Source: Candidatus Melainabacteria bacterium
GTDB lineage: Bacteria; Cyanobacteriota; Vampirovibrionia; Obscuribacterales; Obscuribacteraceae
Assembly (NCBI GenBank): GCA_003153555.1
Contig: PLZS01000130.1
Location: forward strand, 62,001 to 126,000
Direction of reading: 5' to 3'
DNA: 64,000 nucleotides
In this document: positions 18,344 through 26,579 of the stretch, piece after piece
Layout: each line of letters opens with the position of its first letter
Position numbering within the stretch: position 1 is the stretch's first letter
Notes under the pieces: model-generated
Told to the model about the DNA's origin: nothing
The model's database searches: none
Seen by the model: only the letters and a program-made list of their open reading frames with translations
Made by a program: the position numbers and the translations under genes

Positions 18344-18967
18344 ATGAGCGAAGAAGTCAAGCTGGCATCTGATGAACTTGGCAGACCTATTTGCGGGCTA
18401 ACAGTTATCATTGTCTATCTCATCGCCCAACAACTATTCGGCATGCTGGCCTTTTGGCCGTACTGTTTTGTGGTGCTGAGGCTAATATTTCTAACAATTC
18501 TCTTGATAGTGCTTAGGCGCACAGGATTTACTCTCGATTTCGCCGGAATGTTTGGCAAGGTCAGCATTAACTTCCTCAAAGATGGCGGTTTCATTGCCTG
18601 CATGCTTCTAACAATTATTGTTGGCCGACTAGCAGTCCATCAGTTCTTATTTCCGAATCTCCAACCGTACCCCTTCTCGTTATTCAGCCTATTCGAGGAA
18701 TGCTTTCTGCCAGCGCTCAGCGAGGAGCCCGTGTGTCGCGGACTTTTCGTTTCAATTTTACTAAAGAATTTCAATTCAAAAATAGCGATAGTTATTTCCG
18801 CGTTGATATTTGTGTCAATACACAGGTTCAGTGGATTTCCCATTGTGATGGCTTTGCTAATTTTAGGAATTTTGACGGGTGTAACTTTCGTCAAAACAAA
18901 ATCCTTATCTCTATGCGTCGCGTTCCATGTAATTTGGAACTTAGGGATTTTTGTTCCAAAGATCTAA
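18344..18967 (+). CDS. CPBP family intramembrane glutamic protease
   Basis: The 207-residue membrane protein has about six hydrophobic helices and the CPBP/Rce1 motifs: EEPVCR (EExxxR) near residue 125, FVSIHRFSG with a catalytic histidine, and FHVIWN (HxxxN) near the end. Relatives cleave prenylated proteins, bacteriocin precursors or regulators within the membrane; the substrate here is unknown. AGAGGAAG is about 13 bases from the ATG, a rather long spacing. Confidence 0.85.
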   Translation: MSEEVKLASDELGRPICGLTVIIVYLIAQQLFGMLAFWPYCFVVLRLIFLTILLIVLRRTGFTLDFAGMFGKVSINFLKDGGFIACMLLTIIVGRLAVHQFLFPNLQPYPFSLFSLFEECFLPALSEEPVCRGLFVSILLKNFNSKIAIVISALIFVSIHRFSGFPIVMALLILGILTGVTFVKTKSLSLCVAFHVIWNLGIFVPKI

Positions 18968-19103
18968 AAATTCCGAGCGTCTTTTAATCCAAACAACAAA
19001 GTCAGGATCGTATTTTGGCAAGAAGAAACATTGCTATTGATGCCGTCCACACTGATAAGGCAATCAGATTGGGGCGATACAATCACTGCGCATTAGTTCA
19101 AAT

Positions 19104-19160
19104 TAGTAAACCAACTGGTTGACTATCCATTTGAGACCTGTAATAATAAACCACATGGTT
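19104..19160 (+). promoter_or_regulatory. promoter with twin operators for the ArsR-AHSA1 operon
   Basis: TTGACT (19119-19124) and TAATAA (19141-19146), 16 bases apart, form a promoter whose start would fall around 19152-19155, at the ATG. Two identical-arm inverted repeats AACCA-N2-TGGTT lie at 19109-19120 and 19149-19160, exactly 40 bp apart. The first extends outward to TAGT...ACTA arms and overlaps the -35; the second spans the start codon. They are the expected autoregulatory sites for the ArsR dimer. Confidence 0.7.
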
Positions 19161-19520
19161 AACGATCGCGAAGCGGTTCTGGATCTCGCCTTTCATGCGC
19201 TGGCGGATAGAACCAGGAGAGATATATTGAGACGGCTCGCAAAAGGTGAGTTGTCCATTGCTCGCCTGGCTGAGGCGTACGACATGAGTCTGGTTGCAGT
19301 ATCTAAGCACATCAAGGTGCTAGAGAATGCTGGGCTCGTCGTTGCCACCAAAGAGGGGCGTGTGCGCCGCTGCACCATGCGATTCGAACCATTAGCGGCG
19401 GCTTCGGACGAAATATCCTTTTATATGCAGTTCTGGAGTCAGCAAATGGATGGACTGGATCAATATGTTCAAGGCGTCATGGGTAGCAAGAAGCCACAAC
19501 CAAAGAGGAAGAAAGAATGA
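19155..19520 (+). CDS. ArsR family transcriptional regulator
   Basis: The 121-residue winged-helix protein starts MVNDREAVLDLAFHALAD, with the recognition helix in LAEAYDMSLVAVSKHIKVL and a wing around ATKEGRVRR. No metal-binding cysteine motif (such as ELCVCDL) is present, placing it with the group paired to AHSA1/SRPBCC genes rather than metal sensors. ATG 19155 is chosen over the upstream TTG 19119, which is part of the promoter. There is no Shine-Dalgarno, consistent with a leaderless mRNA. It overlaps the next gene by four bases (ATGA). Confidence 0.9.
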   Translation: MVNDREAVLDLAFHALADRTRRDILRRLAKGELSIARLAEAYDMSLVAVSKHIKVLENAGLVVATKEGRVRRCTMRFEPLAAASDEISFYMQFWSQQMDGLDQYVQGVMGSKKPQPKRKKE

Positions 19521-19954
19521 CGGACAAAAGGACAATTGAATTGAACAAAAAGTTTGACGCACCGATAGTGGTGCTCTTCAATGCAATTAAAGATGGACAA
19601 CTATTGAAATCAACCGGAGTTAAGCCAGACTCGTTCAAGCACGATTTTCGTGTAGGGGGCGAATTTTCCTTAGAATGGACCTCAAAGACAGCCGGTGCAT
19701 GCACTGGACGCTACCTGGAAATTGCTCCGCATGAGAAAGTGCAGTTTACTTGGAACAGCCGTGGTTGCGATAGTGCTCCAAGCAGCGAAACAATAGTAAC
19801 CGTAACGCTTAAGGATTTAGGGAAGTCCACGGAAATGACACTAATCCACGAAGGACTTGATGCCGGCTTCTGCTATGAAGACCATCTTGCTGGATGGACC
19901 TCGTCTGTCGATGACTTCCAAACGGAAATTGCGCGAAAAATCAGCGTTGCCTGA
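19517..19954 (+). CDS. SRPBCC/AHSA1 family protein
   Basis: The 145-residue protein has the START-like helix-grip fold of the AHSA1 group: an N-terminal strand (RTIELNKKFDAPIVVLFNAI), a DFRVGGEFSLEW hairpin, and a long C-terminal helix starting GWTSSVDDF. These proteins bind hydrophobic ligands; ArsR-AHSA1 pairs are common, and the ligand is usually unknown. The start codon overlaps the end of the ArsR gene, so they form a coupled pair. Confidence 0.88.
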   Translation: MTDKRTIELNKKFDAPIVVLFNAIKDGQLLKSTGVKPDSFKHDFRVGGEFSLEWTSKTAGACTGRYLEIAPHEKVQFTWNSRGCDSAPSSETIVTVTLKDLGKSTEMTLIHEGLDAGFCYEDHLAGWTSSVDDFQTEIARKISVA

Positions 19955-20004
19955 AGTAGTTGTTCGAGGGCGAGCGAATCTGGACATACGTCCTCCGACT
20001 TCGG

Positions 20005-20148
20005 CTACCGATAGCCGCGGTATTCATCTTCCTTGTACCAACAGACAACCATAGTAATAATCGTCACTACGATAAAACCGCAGGCCAGGACCTCATAGAA
20101 AGTCGACCATCCCGGATCGGTTAGTGTGAAAAATAGATGTGGGTCCAA
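20005..20148 (-). CDS. 47-residue single-pass membrane protein
   Basis: A short frame starts at TTG 20148 with GAGGA (20157-20161 on the plus strand) at an ideal 8-base spacing and ends at TAG 20005. The product has a short N-terminal part with DPGWSTFYE, one transmembrane helix (VLACGFIVVTIITMVVCW) and a charged tail KEDEYRGYR. The composition is exactly that of a small membrane subunit or regulator. I recognise no family. It lies beyond the terminator of the M4 protease gene, and its own promoter is not obvious. Confidence 0.55.
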   Translation of the reverse strand: MDPHLFFTLTDPGWSTFYEVLACGFIVVTIITMVVCWYKEDEYRGYR

Positions 20149-20182
20149 CTCAGAGATCCTCAAACGTCATATTTCGCACTCT

Positions 20183-20241
20183 AATTAAAATCCACCCCAG
20201 CAATTGAGTAAATGGTGAGAACACCATCATTGCCGGGGTGG
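20183..20241 (-). terminator. terminator of the M4 protease gene
   Basis: A three-tier hairpin: CCACCCC/GGGGTGG (20192-20198 with 20235-20241), GCAAT/ATTGC inside it, and ATGGTG/CACCAT (20212-20217 with 20222-20227) at the tip. On the minus strand it is followed by ATTTTAATTAG. It begins 24 bases after the protease stop. Confidence 0.75.
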
Positions 20242-20264
20242 AACAGATTGGATTTTTGAGACGA

Positions 20265-21965
20265 TTATGCGGATTTCTTATCCGAATTATCGTTGACCAC
20301 GATCGGTGTGACATCAGCTGTCGCTTTGGCGGATGGAACAACTCCAACTTCTTGCCATGCTTTCTGCAGTTTAGGCACATCGGCTGGGCTGATCTTCTTC
20401 GCGGCTTCGAGCGTTTGGAAGGCAAATTGCGCGAATGACGAATCACTTCCAGCAGCAGCACGAGCTTGATACCAGATCTTACCTGGAGCTTCCCATGCGT
20501 TTCCGCCGACTTCAGTTGCAAACACAGCGAATGCTTTGTTCGGAATACCGGAGTTGATGTGCACGCCACCATTATCTCTGGTCGTCTTCACGAAGTCCTT
20601 CATGTGTGCAGGCTGCGGATCCTTACCGATTGCAGGGTCATCATATGCAGTGCCGGGATTCTTCATATCGCGAAGAGCACGTCCCTTGATTTCAGGCTTC
20701 CAAATTCCATCACCGATCAACCAATTAGCTTTATCAGCGGTCTGACCGAGAGTCTTCTGTTCAACAAGGGCGCCGAAAACGTCAGAATGGCTCTCATTCA
20801 AGGCACCAGGTTGACCACGGTAGGTCAGGTTGGCTTCGTATTCAGTCACACCGTGAGTCATTTCGTGACCAGTAATGACGCGTGTAATGAACGATCTGAA
20901 CGGACTGGTTGGTCCCGGTCTGCCGTAGGTCATTTGGGTGGAATCCCAGAAGGCATTCTCATAATTATCGCCATAGTTAACGGTGGAAGAGAGTTTCATG
21001 CCCTTGCCGTCAATCGAATTGCGTCCATGCACGTCTTTATAATATCCGCGCACGTCGCCTGTGTAATCAAAGGCATTGTCGACATCGCTGTTTCCTGTTG
21101 CCTTTTGCCCTTCAGAGCGAGCCAATACGCCAGGATGCACTTCTTCGCCTTGAGCGTCATAAACTTCGCGAGGAGCGGTTCCGGCTTGACCCTGTGCTTC
21201 AGTTGAACGAGCTGAGAATTTTCCAGCAGCTCTCAATTCCTGGGTCTTCTTGATAGTGTTGAAGTAGTCTGGATTTTCTGGATTACGTTTAGCGAGCTGT
21301 TCCAACATATAAGGAGGGATAATTCCTTGGGCATATGGTCCAACATCAGGCGTACCGACGCCGAAGCGACTGAACGCTGCGTTGCGAACGCTAGCCATGC
21401 CCGATTGAAGACCGGTATCCAGTTTGGCGTATGCGCCAGCTTTCCACTCCACTAATGGAGCTGCTGCGTCAGTCGCCAATGCTTTGCCCATTAAGCCTGA
21501 GCCCAATTTTGCGCCGATGCCGCCTTCGACCATGTTGACAGGCATTCCGCCTAGTGCGTCGCCGAGGTGCTGAGAAGCCTGATGCATTTGCCCCATGTTT
21601 TCAGCGCCGATAGCCAGAGAATATGATTTTACGAGAGGAGCGCCGACGAAGTAGGCTCCCAGTGCAAGGCCAGCGACGCGACCGACGGGTCCAGTCTCAG
21701 GCAAGATAAACTTGGCCGCGGCGCCGATAACAGCGCCCATCGCGACGTTTGGAATGATATTGTGTGGGTCGAGTGAACGAACGAACCCTGCGGGAATCTC
21801 AGATATCCCTTCTTTTGTGACATCCCACATTCTCTGTCCTGCACCAGACGGTGCTGCAGCCATAGCTTCTCGTTGCGCCTGTGCTTGAACTTGTTGGCTC
21901 AATTGTGCTTGGGCTTCATTAGGGACCAGGTTTCCTTTGCCAATTTCTGATTCAGGTTTTCCCAT
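20265..21965 (-). CDS. M4 (thermolysin) family metallopeptidase with unusual N-terminus
   Basis: The C-terminal ~280 residues form a thermolysin-like protease: HEMTH at 367-371 binds zinc, E391 in GALNESHSD is the third ligand, and VHINSGIPN holds the transition-state histidine. M4 enzymes normally carry a signal peptide and an FTP/PepSY propeptide. Neither is seen here. Instead residues 1-60 are Gln/Ala-rich, and residues about 70-170 are Gly/Ala-rich with hydrophobic stretches (VAMGAVIGAAAKFI, VAGLALGAYFV) that could insert in membranes. How it is exported or activated is unclear. GAGAG lies just before the ATG, and a terminator follows. Confidence 0.85.
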   Translation of the reverse strand: MGKPESEIGKGNLVPNEAQAQLSQQVQAQAQREAMAAAPSGAGQRMWDVTKEGISEIPAGFVRSLDPHNIIPNVAMGAVIGAAAKFILPETGPVGRVAGLALGAYFVGAPLVKSYSLAIGAENMGQMHQASQHLGDALGGMPVNMVEGGIGAKLGSGLMGKALATDAAAPLVEWKAGAYAKLDTGLQSGMASVRNAAFSRFGVGTPDVGPYAQGIIPPYMLEQLAKRNPENPDYFNTIKKTQELRAAGKFSARSTEAQGQAGTAPREVYDAQGEEVHPGVLARSEGQKATGNSDVDNAFDYTGDVRGYYKDVHGRNSIDGKGMKLSSTVNYGDNYENAFWDSTQMTYGRPGPTSPFRSFITRVITGHEMTHGVTEYEANLTYRGQPGALNESHSDVFGALVEQKTLGQTADKANWLIGDGIWKPEIKGRALRDMKNPGTAYDDPAIGKDPQPAHMKDFVKTTRDNGGVHINSGIPNKAFAVFATEVGGNAWEAPGKIWYQARAAAGSDSSFAQFAFQTLEAAKKISPADVPKLQKAWQEVGVVPSAKATADVTPIVVNDNSDKKSA

Positions 21966-23101
21966 TTTTCACTCTCTCTTATAAAAATCCAAAGACCGTC
22001 TGGCGCCCCTCGAAGGGATGCTTGGTGGATTTGGTGGTTGCTGAGGAGTTCAGAATAATGCCAACAGCTAGTGGTGTCGATTGGGGGAATTACGCAAAAT
22101 CACTAAATTTTCACAAGTTGGACACTGGATTGCCACTTTGACCAAGTAGAATCCTGCGCCCACTGACTCGACAGGCAATGGCGCCCATTTGCGGCTAAAC
22201 GCTGCAATCTGTTCGCACACGAATGTACTTGGATGCAAAACAGTACTTCTGAACTCACCGTTCGCATTTATAGATATCGCGGCGTGGTTCGCGATACCTT
22301 GATGGAGCCCTTAATCATCCAGTCCAAGTCGTAACGGTTAAATGGCATCAAGACCGTTGTTCATATTAATCGCACCCTGACTGACCAAGTATTTGTATAA
22401 GATTGAACGCCATCAATTAAGAGAATCAGCACGTTAGGCAACATCGGTCTTTGCAAATGACAAACCTGCGGCGATCTTGTGGTATCGAATGTAGTGCCTA
22501 AACAATTCCGCACCGTTTCAATTTTCTGGAGCGGTCGTTAAATCGGTCCATCGCTGCTTTGGAAAACAGCCGATAATGTTGACTAAAGTCTGCATTTAAT
22601 CTTTTGCAGATCGACTTCCAGTCTTAATCTTAATAATGACAAAATGGCTGATTGGGGGCTATCTTTTATGCTGAAGTTTTGGTAGATCTATGTATGGAAG
22701 GTTTCACATCCTTCCGGTTTAGGTCTATAGCGTGTTCATCGTTTGGAGGAATTCCACCGAGCACCCTAAGCGAACAAAAAAATGGGAACTTAAAATCACA
22801 CCAGCGCACCAAGCTGGATTAACGACGCAATTTGGCAGCCCCAGTTTCTGTGGCTGCACAGTCGTTTGCACATAGAGATTTGTGCTTGATACATCGCTTT
22901 CCGTTTTCTAAGTATTGGCTGATAATCTGATCAATGAGGCTACTTACTTGCAGGACGCCGCTCTGCTGATCTGAGCAGCGTCTTGTCAGTTTTAATTAAC
23001 TGCTCAGTTGACTCCTGCATTGAACACGTTGCTGCGTTGTCGCAGGTTGTTTACCTTGCTGCCTGCTACAATTTGTGCCCATCCAGTCACGGAGCAAGCA
23101 C
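21966..23101. other. 1.1-kb intergenic region without a recognisable gene
   Basis: No convincing coding frame, tRNA, tmRNA, RNase P or SRP signature is visible. It contains several perfect hairpins: TATCGCG/CGCGATA (22275-22281, 22290-22296), GGAAGG/CCTTCC (22696-22701, 22710-22715), and GACGC-GCTC/GAGC-GCGTC (22954-22982, one mismatch) followed by TTGTCAGTTTT. It could hold an undescribed RNA, decayed genes, or regulatory sites for the divergent protease and reductase. Confidence 0.5.
23064..23072 (+). promoter_or_regulatory. extended -10 promoter of the aldo/keto reductase
   Basis: TGCTACAAT is an extended -10 (TGn plus TACAAT). It would start transcription near 23079, downstream of the in-frame GTG at 23075 but before ATG 23102, supporting the later start. 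No clear -35 is present, as is common for extended -10 promoters. Confidence 0.45.
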
Positions 23102-24076
23102 ATGCACAAGAAGAAGTTAGGCAACAGTGAACTCGACGTATCAGTCTTGTGCTTCGGCGCCAATGTATTCGGATGGACCGTCCGCGATGAAGAGCTGTCA
23201 TTCAGATTACTGGACCGCTGCCTCGATGCCGGCTTGAACTTCATAGATACAGCCGATATGTACTCGACATGGGTGCCTGGAAACCAGGGCGGCGAGTCGG
23301 AAACGCTCATTGGTAAATGGTTTCGCAGCAGAAAAAATAGAGCTCAAGTCATTCTTGCTACTAAGGTCGGAATGGAAATGGGACCAGGCAAAAGCGGTCT
23401 AAGAAGAAAGTACATTATGCAAGCGATTGATGCGTCTTTACTGCGATTAAAAACGGACTACGTCGATCTCTATCAATCGCATAAAGATGATGACAAAACT
23501 TCAGTCGAAGAAACGCTTACAGCGTATGCTGAGCTGGTGAAACAGGGAAAGGTTCGTGTGATTGGCGCGTCTAATTACACGCCTGAACGATTAGGCGAAT
23601 CGCTTAAATGCAGCCGAGAGTTTAAGTTTCCGCGGTACGAAAGCTTGCAGCCCCTATACAACTTATACGATCGAGAAGAGTATGAAACGACACTTGCGCC
23701 GCTCTGTGCAAAAGAAAACATTGGAGTGATTGGTTACTATTCGCTCGGCAGTGGATTCTTGTCAGGCAAGTACAAGTCGAAGGCGGATATGTCGCAAAGC
23801 GACCGCGGTTCGAGGGTTGAAAAATACATGAACGATCGTGGTTTTAGAATCGTTGCTGCATTAGAGAAGGTTGCCAAAGAAGCCGGATCGACTTCGTCGG
23901 CGATTGCGCTTGCTTGGCTGATGGCTCAGCCAACAGTGACCGCGCCAATTGCCAGCGCCACTAATGAAAAGCAATTGGATGAGTTGATTGCGTCAACCAA
24001 ACTGAAGTTGGATAAAAGTGCGCTAGCATTACTGAATGAAGCAAGTGAGTACGCTGAAACTTCAACGCGGAAATAA
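23102..24076 (+). CDS. aldo/keto reductase
   Basis: The 324-residue (beta/alpha)8 enzyme reduces carbonyls with NADPH. The catalytic tetrad is visible: Asp in FIDTADMYS with the Tyr four residues on, Lys in LATKVGMEMG, and His in YQSHKDD. GASNYTPE and a late NADP-binding ASATNEKQLDE segment also fit. The closest style is the general AKR group of YajO/voltage-channel-beta-like oxidoreductases. GGAG precedes the ATG at 23102 by about 9 bases. Substrate unknown. Confidence 0.9.
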   Translation: MHKKKLGNSELDVSVLCFGANVFGWTVRDEELSFRLLDRCLDAGLNFIDTADMYSTWVPGNQGGESETLIGKWFRSRKNRAQVILATKVGMEMGPGKSGLRRKYIMQAIDASLLRLKTDYVDLYQSHKDDDKTSVEETLTAYAELVKQGKVRVIGASNYTPERLGESLKCSREFKFPRYESLQPLYNLYDREEYETTLAPLCAKENIGVIGYYSLGSGFLSGKYKSKADMSQSDRGSRVEKYMNDRGFRIVAALEKVAKEAGSTSSAIALAWLMAQPTVTAPIASATNEKQLDELIASTKLKLDKSALALLNEASEYAETSTRK

Positions 24077-24128
24077 TCGTTGACGCCCACCGACTATCAT
24101 GCCGCGACTTAGTCAGATCTCGAATAGG

Positions 24129-24142
24129 GAAGTGCGCACTTC
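24129..24142. repeat. perfect 14-bp palindrome between convergent genes
   Basis: GAAGTGCGCACTTC sits midway between the reductase and the glucanotransferase stop codons. It has no T-tract, so it is a poor intrinsic terminator by itself; it may be a protein-binding site or nothing. Confidence 0.3.
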
Positions 24143-24157
24143 GGAGTCCGAACTCTA

Positions 24158-26158
24158 TTAGACTTCAGACTGTTTGAGTCTATCGATCAGATCAACAATC
24201 TCGGCAGACGGATCTGGGAAGCGTGCGTGTAAAGCCATTACCAATGCACGCGGAATTGATACCGCTTCACCGCTAGCCAAACGATCGACATACAAACTCT
24301 CGTAATTGTGAGGAACACGCAAAGACCAGTTGGTATCACTTACGGTGCCTGGTTCATTGTAGACATCTTTCATACCAAGTAAATCCGGAAAGAAAATCGA
24401 AACGTTGCGAGCGGGACTAGCAAACAAATCAGCGAACATCGCCTCACAAAGCAGCTTGGGATCATTAACCAGACTGGCGGCGAATTGTTGTCTCGACTCC
24501 ACCTTTGGTTCAAGACGCTCGGACAGATATGCGGCGCGCGATTCTATCTCACCGGAGTCCTTCCATTCATTTACGATGCGCCAAGCTGGCTTCGTATCGT
24601 GGTTACCAACCATAATCCAATCAAACGGATCTGCATTTTCACTTCTATATCCATCAGCAGCGTTTGCAGTGTTCGCCTTTTGGGTCACTCTGAATCGCCC
24701 CAGAGAGTGACGCTCCATAACTTTCTTCAGTGGGTATGGACATGTACTCAGCACCTCGCAAACCACATCGGATGCGGGCGAGCCTTGCTTTTCCATCACG
24801 TTTATAACAAGGTCAATTAAAACAGAGAAGCGTGCAACTTGATCTTCTCTTAAGTCTACGACCCAATTGTCTGCATAACGTGCGGTTTCTTGGTTCGGAT
24901 TTAGTTGATCAACCTCGGCTATGGCAAACTCTGTCAAGGTCGGATGATCAGCCAGACCAGGCGACGAAAATAATCTGGCGCCAGATTGCACCGCATTCAG
25001 TGGGTTGGGATCATCACTGTTATAAACCCACGGACAAACAAGTCCGTGCGGATGATCCAAACGAATGCCATCAAATTCGACGAGCATTTTTTGGATACGA
25101 CTTTTGAACTGCGCAAGAGCGGGTCCAGGTTCGGCATGTTCGTCGGCTGCGTATTCGGGCGAATTGGATTTTGCATAATACTTGCGAGGATCCAACACTG
25201 GAAAACCCCAAGGCTGACCATCCGGGTTTGTTCGACTGGGTGGTGCCCCCATCAAATAACCTGGCAAAAATAAGTTTGCACAGCTCCATGTGTCACACGA
25301 TGAGTATCCGATTTGCAGATCGCCGTACAGCCTGAGCCCTAGATCCGCAGCAAATTTTTGCAGTGCTGCATGTTGAGAGTGAACTACAAATTGACAGAAG
25401 AAATAGAAGCGAATCTCATGTCCACACTTCTCGCGCAAATCGCTAATTCGTTGCATACTCTCGGTTTCGTCGCCTGTGCGTGGAGAAAAAAGCCGTTGGT
25501 CCAATTCAGACCAAAGCCGCCAATCATCCGTCTGATACTCAATCGTTAGTACTTCGAATATGGCATCACGAAATAGCCAGTCTTCGCCAAGCGAGCGTTG
25601 CAATTCTGTCCACTCATTGAACGAGTCCCAAAGTTGTGGCACTTCTCGTTCGCTGTTCATGAATTTCTTAAATGCTTTGCGCAAAGCAGTTTGCTGAGCG
25701 TTCCAAGCATATTTATAATTGAAGCTGCCGAGGCTTTCCGGTTGCGAAGCAGGGCATTGACTCACAAGTTCAGCAACAGTGGCTTTATCAAGTAATCCGC
25801 ACCACTCTGAATTCTCTGACAACGCCTTCAACGATATCGATAGTTCACTCTTCGAAAACAACGTGCCGTCATAAGGAGAGGGGTTGCCTAAAGAGGTTTT
25901 CCCCTGAGGTCCAAACTGTATTCCTGTAAAACCTAGAGAACGTACAAAGTGGATAAATTTGGTGCCGCCTTCCGTGTACGCGGACCCTCTTCCAATTTCT
26001 TCATCAGATGCACTCGGAAAACTTTGATCGTGAATCGCGAGAACAAGACGGTCCGTCCCAAGCACAGTTAGGGCTTCCTGAACTTCTAGCTGGACCGGAC
26101 AATACGTCTTATGTTCTGGTTTCAGCACTGGCAATCTTTGGGATTTGGTAACTAGCAT
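24158..26158 (-). CDS. malQ: 4-alpha-glucanotransferase (GH77, MalQ-like)
   Basis: The 666-residue protein follows the GH77 amylomaltase layout, which disproportionates alpha-1,4-glucans during glycogen or maltodextrin turnover. Key segments: LMGAPPSRTNPDGQPWGFPV, the nucleophile in GIRLDHPHG, the acid/base glutamate in DVVCEVLS, and VGNHDTKPAW near the end. Sequence around these motifs is divergent from E. coli MalQ. It is monocistronic here; no other glycogen gene is in view. The start ATG 26158 has only a weak ribosome site. Confidence 0.8.
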   Translation of the reverse strand: MLVTKSQRLPVLKPEHKTYCPVQLEVQEALTVLGTDRLVLAIHDQSFPSASDEEIGRGSAYTEGGTKFIHFVRSLGFTGIQFGPQGKTSLGNPSPYDGTLFSKSELSISLKALSENSEWCGLLDKATVAELVSQCPASQPESLGSFNYKYAWNAQQTALRKAFKKFMNSEREVPQLWDSFNEWTELQRSLGEDWLFRDAIFEVLTIEYQTDDWRLWSELDQRLFSPRTGDETESMQRISDLREKCGHEIRFYFFCQFVVHSQHAALQKFAADLGLRLYGDLQIGYSSCDTWSCANLFLPGYLMGAPPSRTNPDGQPWGFPVLDPRKYYAKSNSPEYAADEHAEPGPALAQFKSRIQKMLVEFDGIRLDHPHGLVCPWVYNSDDPNPLNAVQSGARLFSSPGLADHPTLTEFAIAEVDQLNPNQETARYADNWVVDLREDQVARFSVLIDLVINVMEKQGSPASDVVCEVLSTCPYPLKKVMERHSLGRFRVTQKANTANAADGYRSENADPFDWIMVGNHDTKPAWRIVNEWKDSGEIESRAAYLSERLEPKVESRQQFAASLVNDPKLLCEAMFADLFASPARNVSIFFPDLLGMKDVYNEPGTVSDTNWSLRVPHNYESLYVDRLASGEAVSIPRALVMALHARFPDPSAEIVDLIDRLKQSEV

Positions 26159-26297
26159 CTTTTACGTGAACATTCGAATAATAGCAGAGCGTATTGTACA
26201 GATTAGGAATTGCCGTGCAACAGATGCTTGGCAATTCGTTGCAAGTCTTATTTTAAAAGAGTCAAAAATACTAGATTCCATAAAGCTGAACCGCGCT

Positions 26298-26522
26298 TTA
26301 CACTAAATAAACTGCCACCATATACGATATCAGTAAAATGATCCACAAACCCGCAAAACATGTAATTCCATGGCTCAAAAGCAGTGAGACGTGGCTAATC
26401 CAACGACGCTGACATTGAGAACTGTTTAGTTTTGGGGCGAGATGCTCAGCGAAGTCTCCAAGAGGTGGTATTATTTGTACTGTTCTCACTAGTGTGTCGA
26501 GATTGCCAGCTCGTGAGGGCAC
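26298..26522 (-). CDS. doubtful small tail-anchored protein
   Basis: In the 421-base gap before the FAD oxidoreductase, one 74-codon frame starts at GTG 26522 without a ribosome site. It ends in a strong hydrophobic helix (FAGLWIILLISYMVAVYLV), like a tail-anchored membrane protein. The soluble part has no recognisable features. Nothing else is seen in 26159-26579. It may be a decayed gene. Confidence 0.25.
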   Translation of the reverse strand: MPSRAGNLDTLVRTVQIIPPLGDFAEHLAPKLNSSQCQRRWISHVSLLLSHGITCFAGLWIILLISYMVAVYLV

Positions 26523-26579
26523 CAGCCCGGTCGTGAAGTTTATTAGTTTCGGCTAACAGTCAAAAAGTTTGTAGAGGTA

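Noticed and set aside
21966-23101. tRNA, tmRNA, RNase P RNA or group II intron in the large gap
   Set aside because: I looked for the usual conserved blocks of each and saw none; only unclassified hairpins are present.
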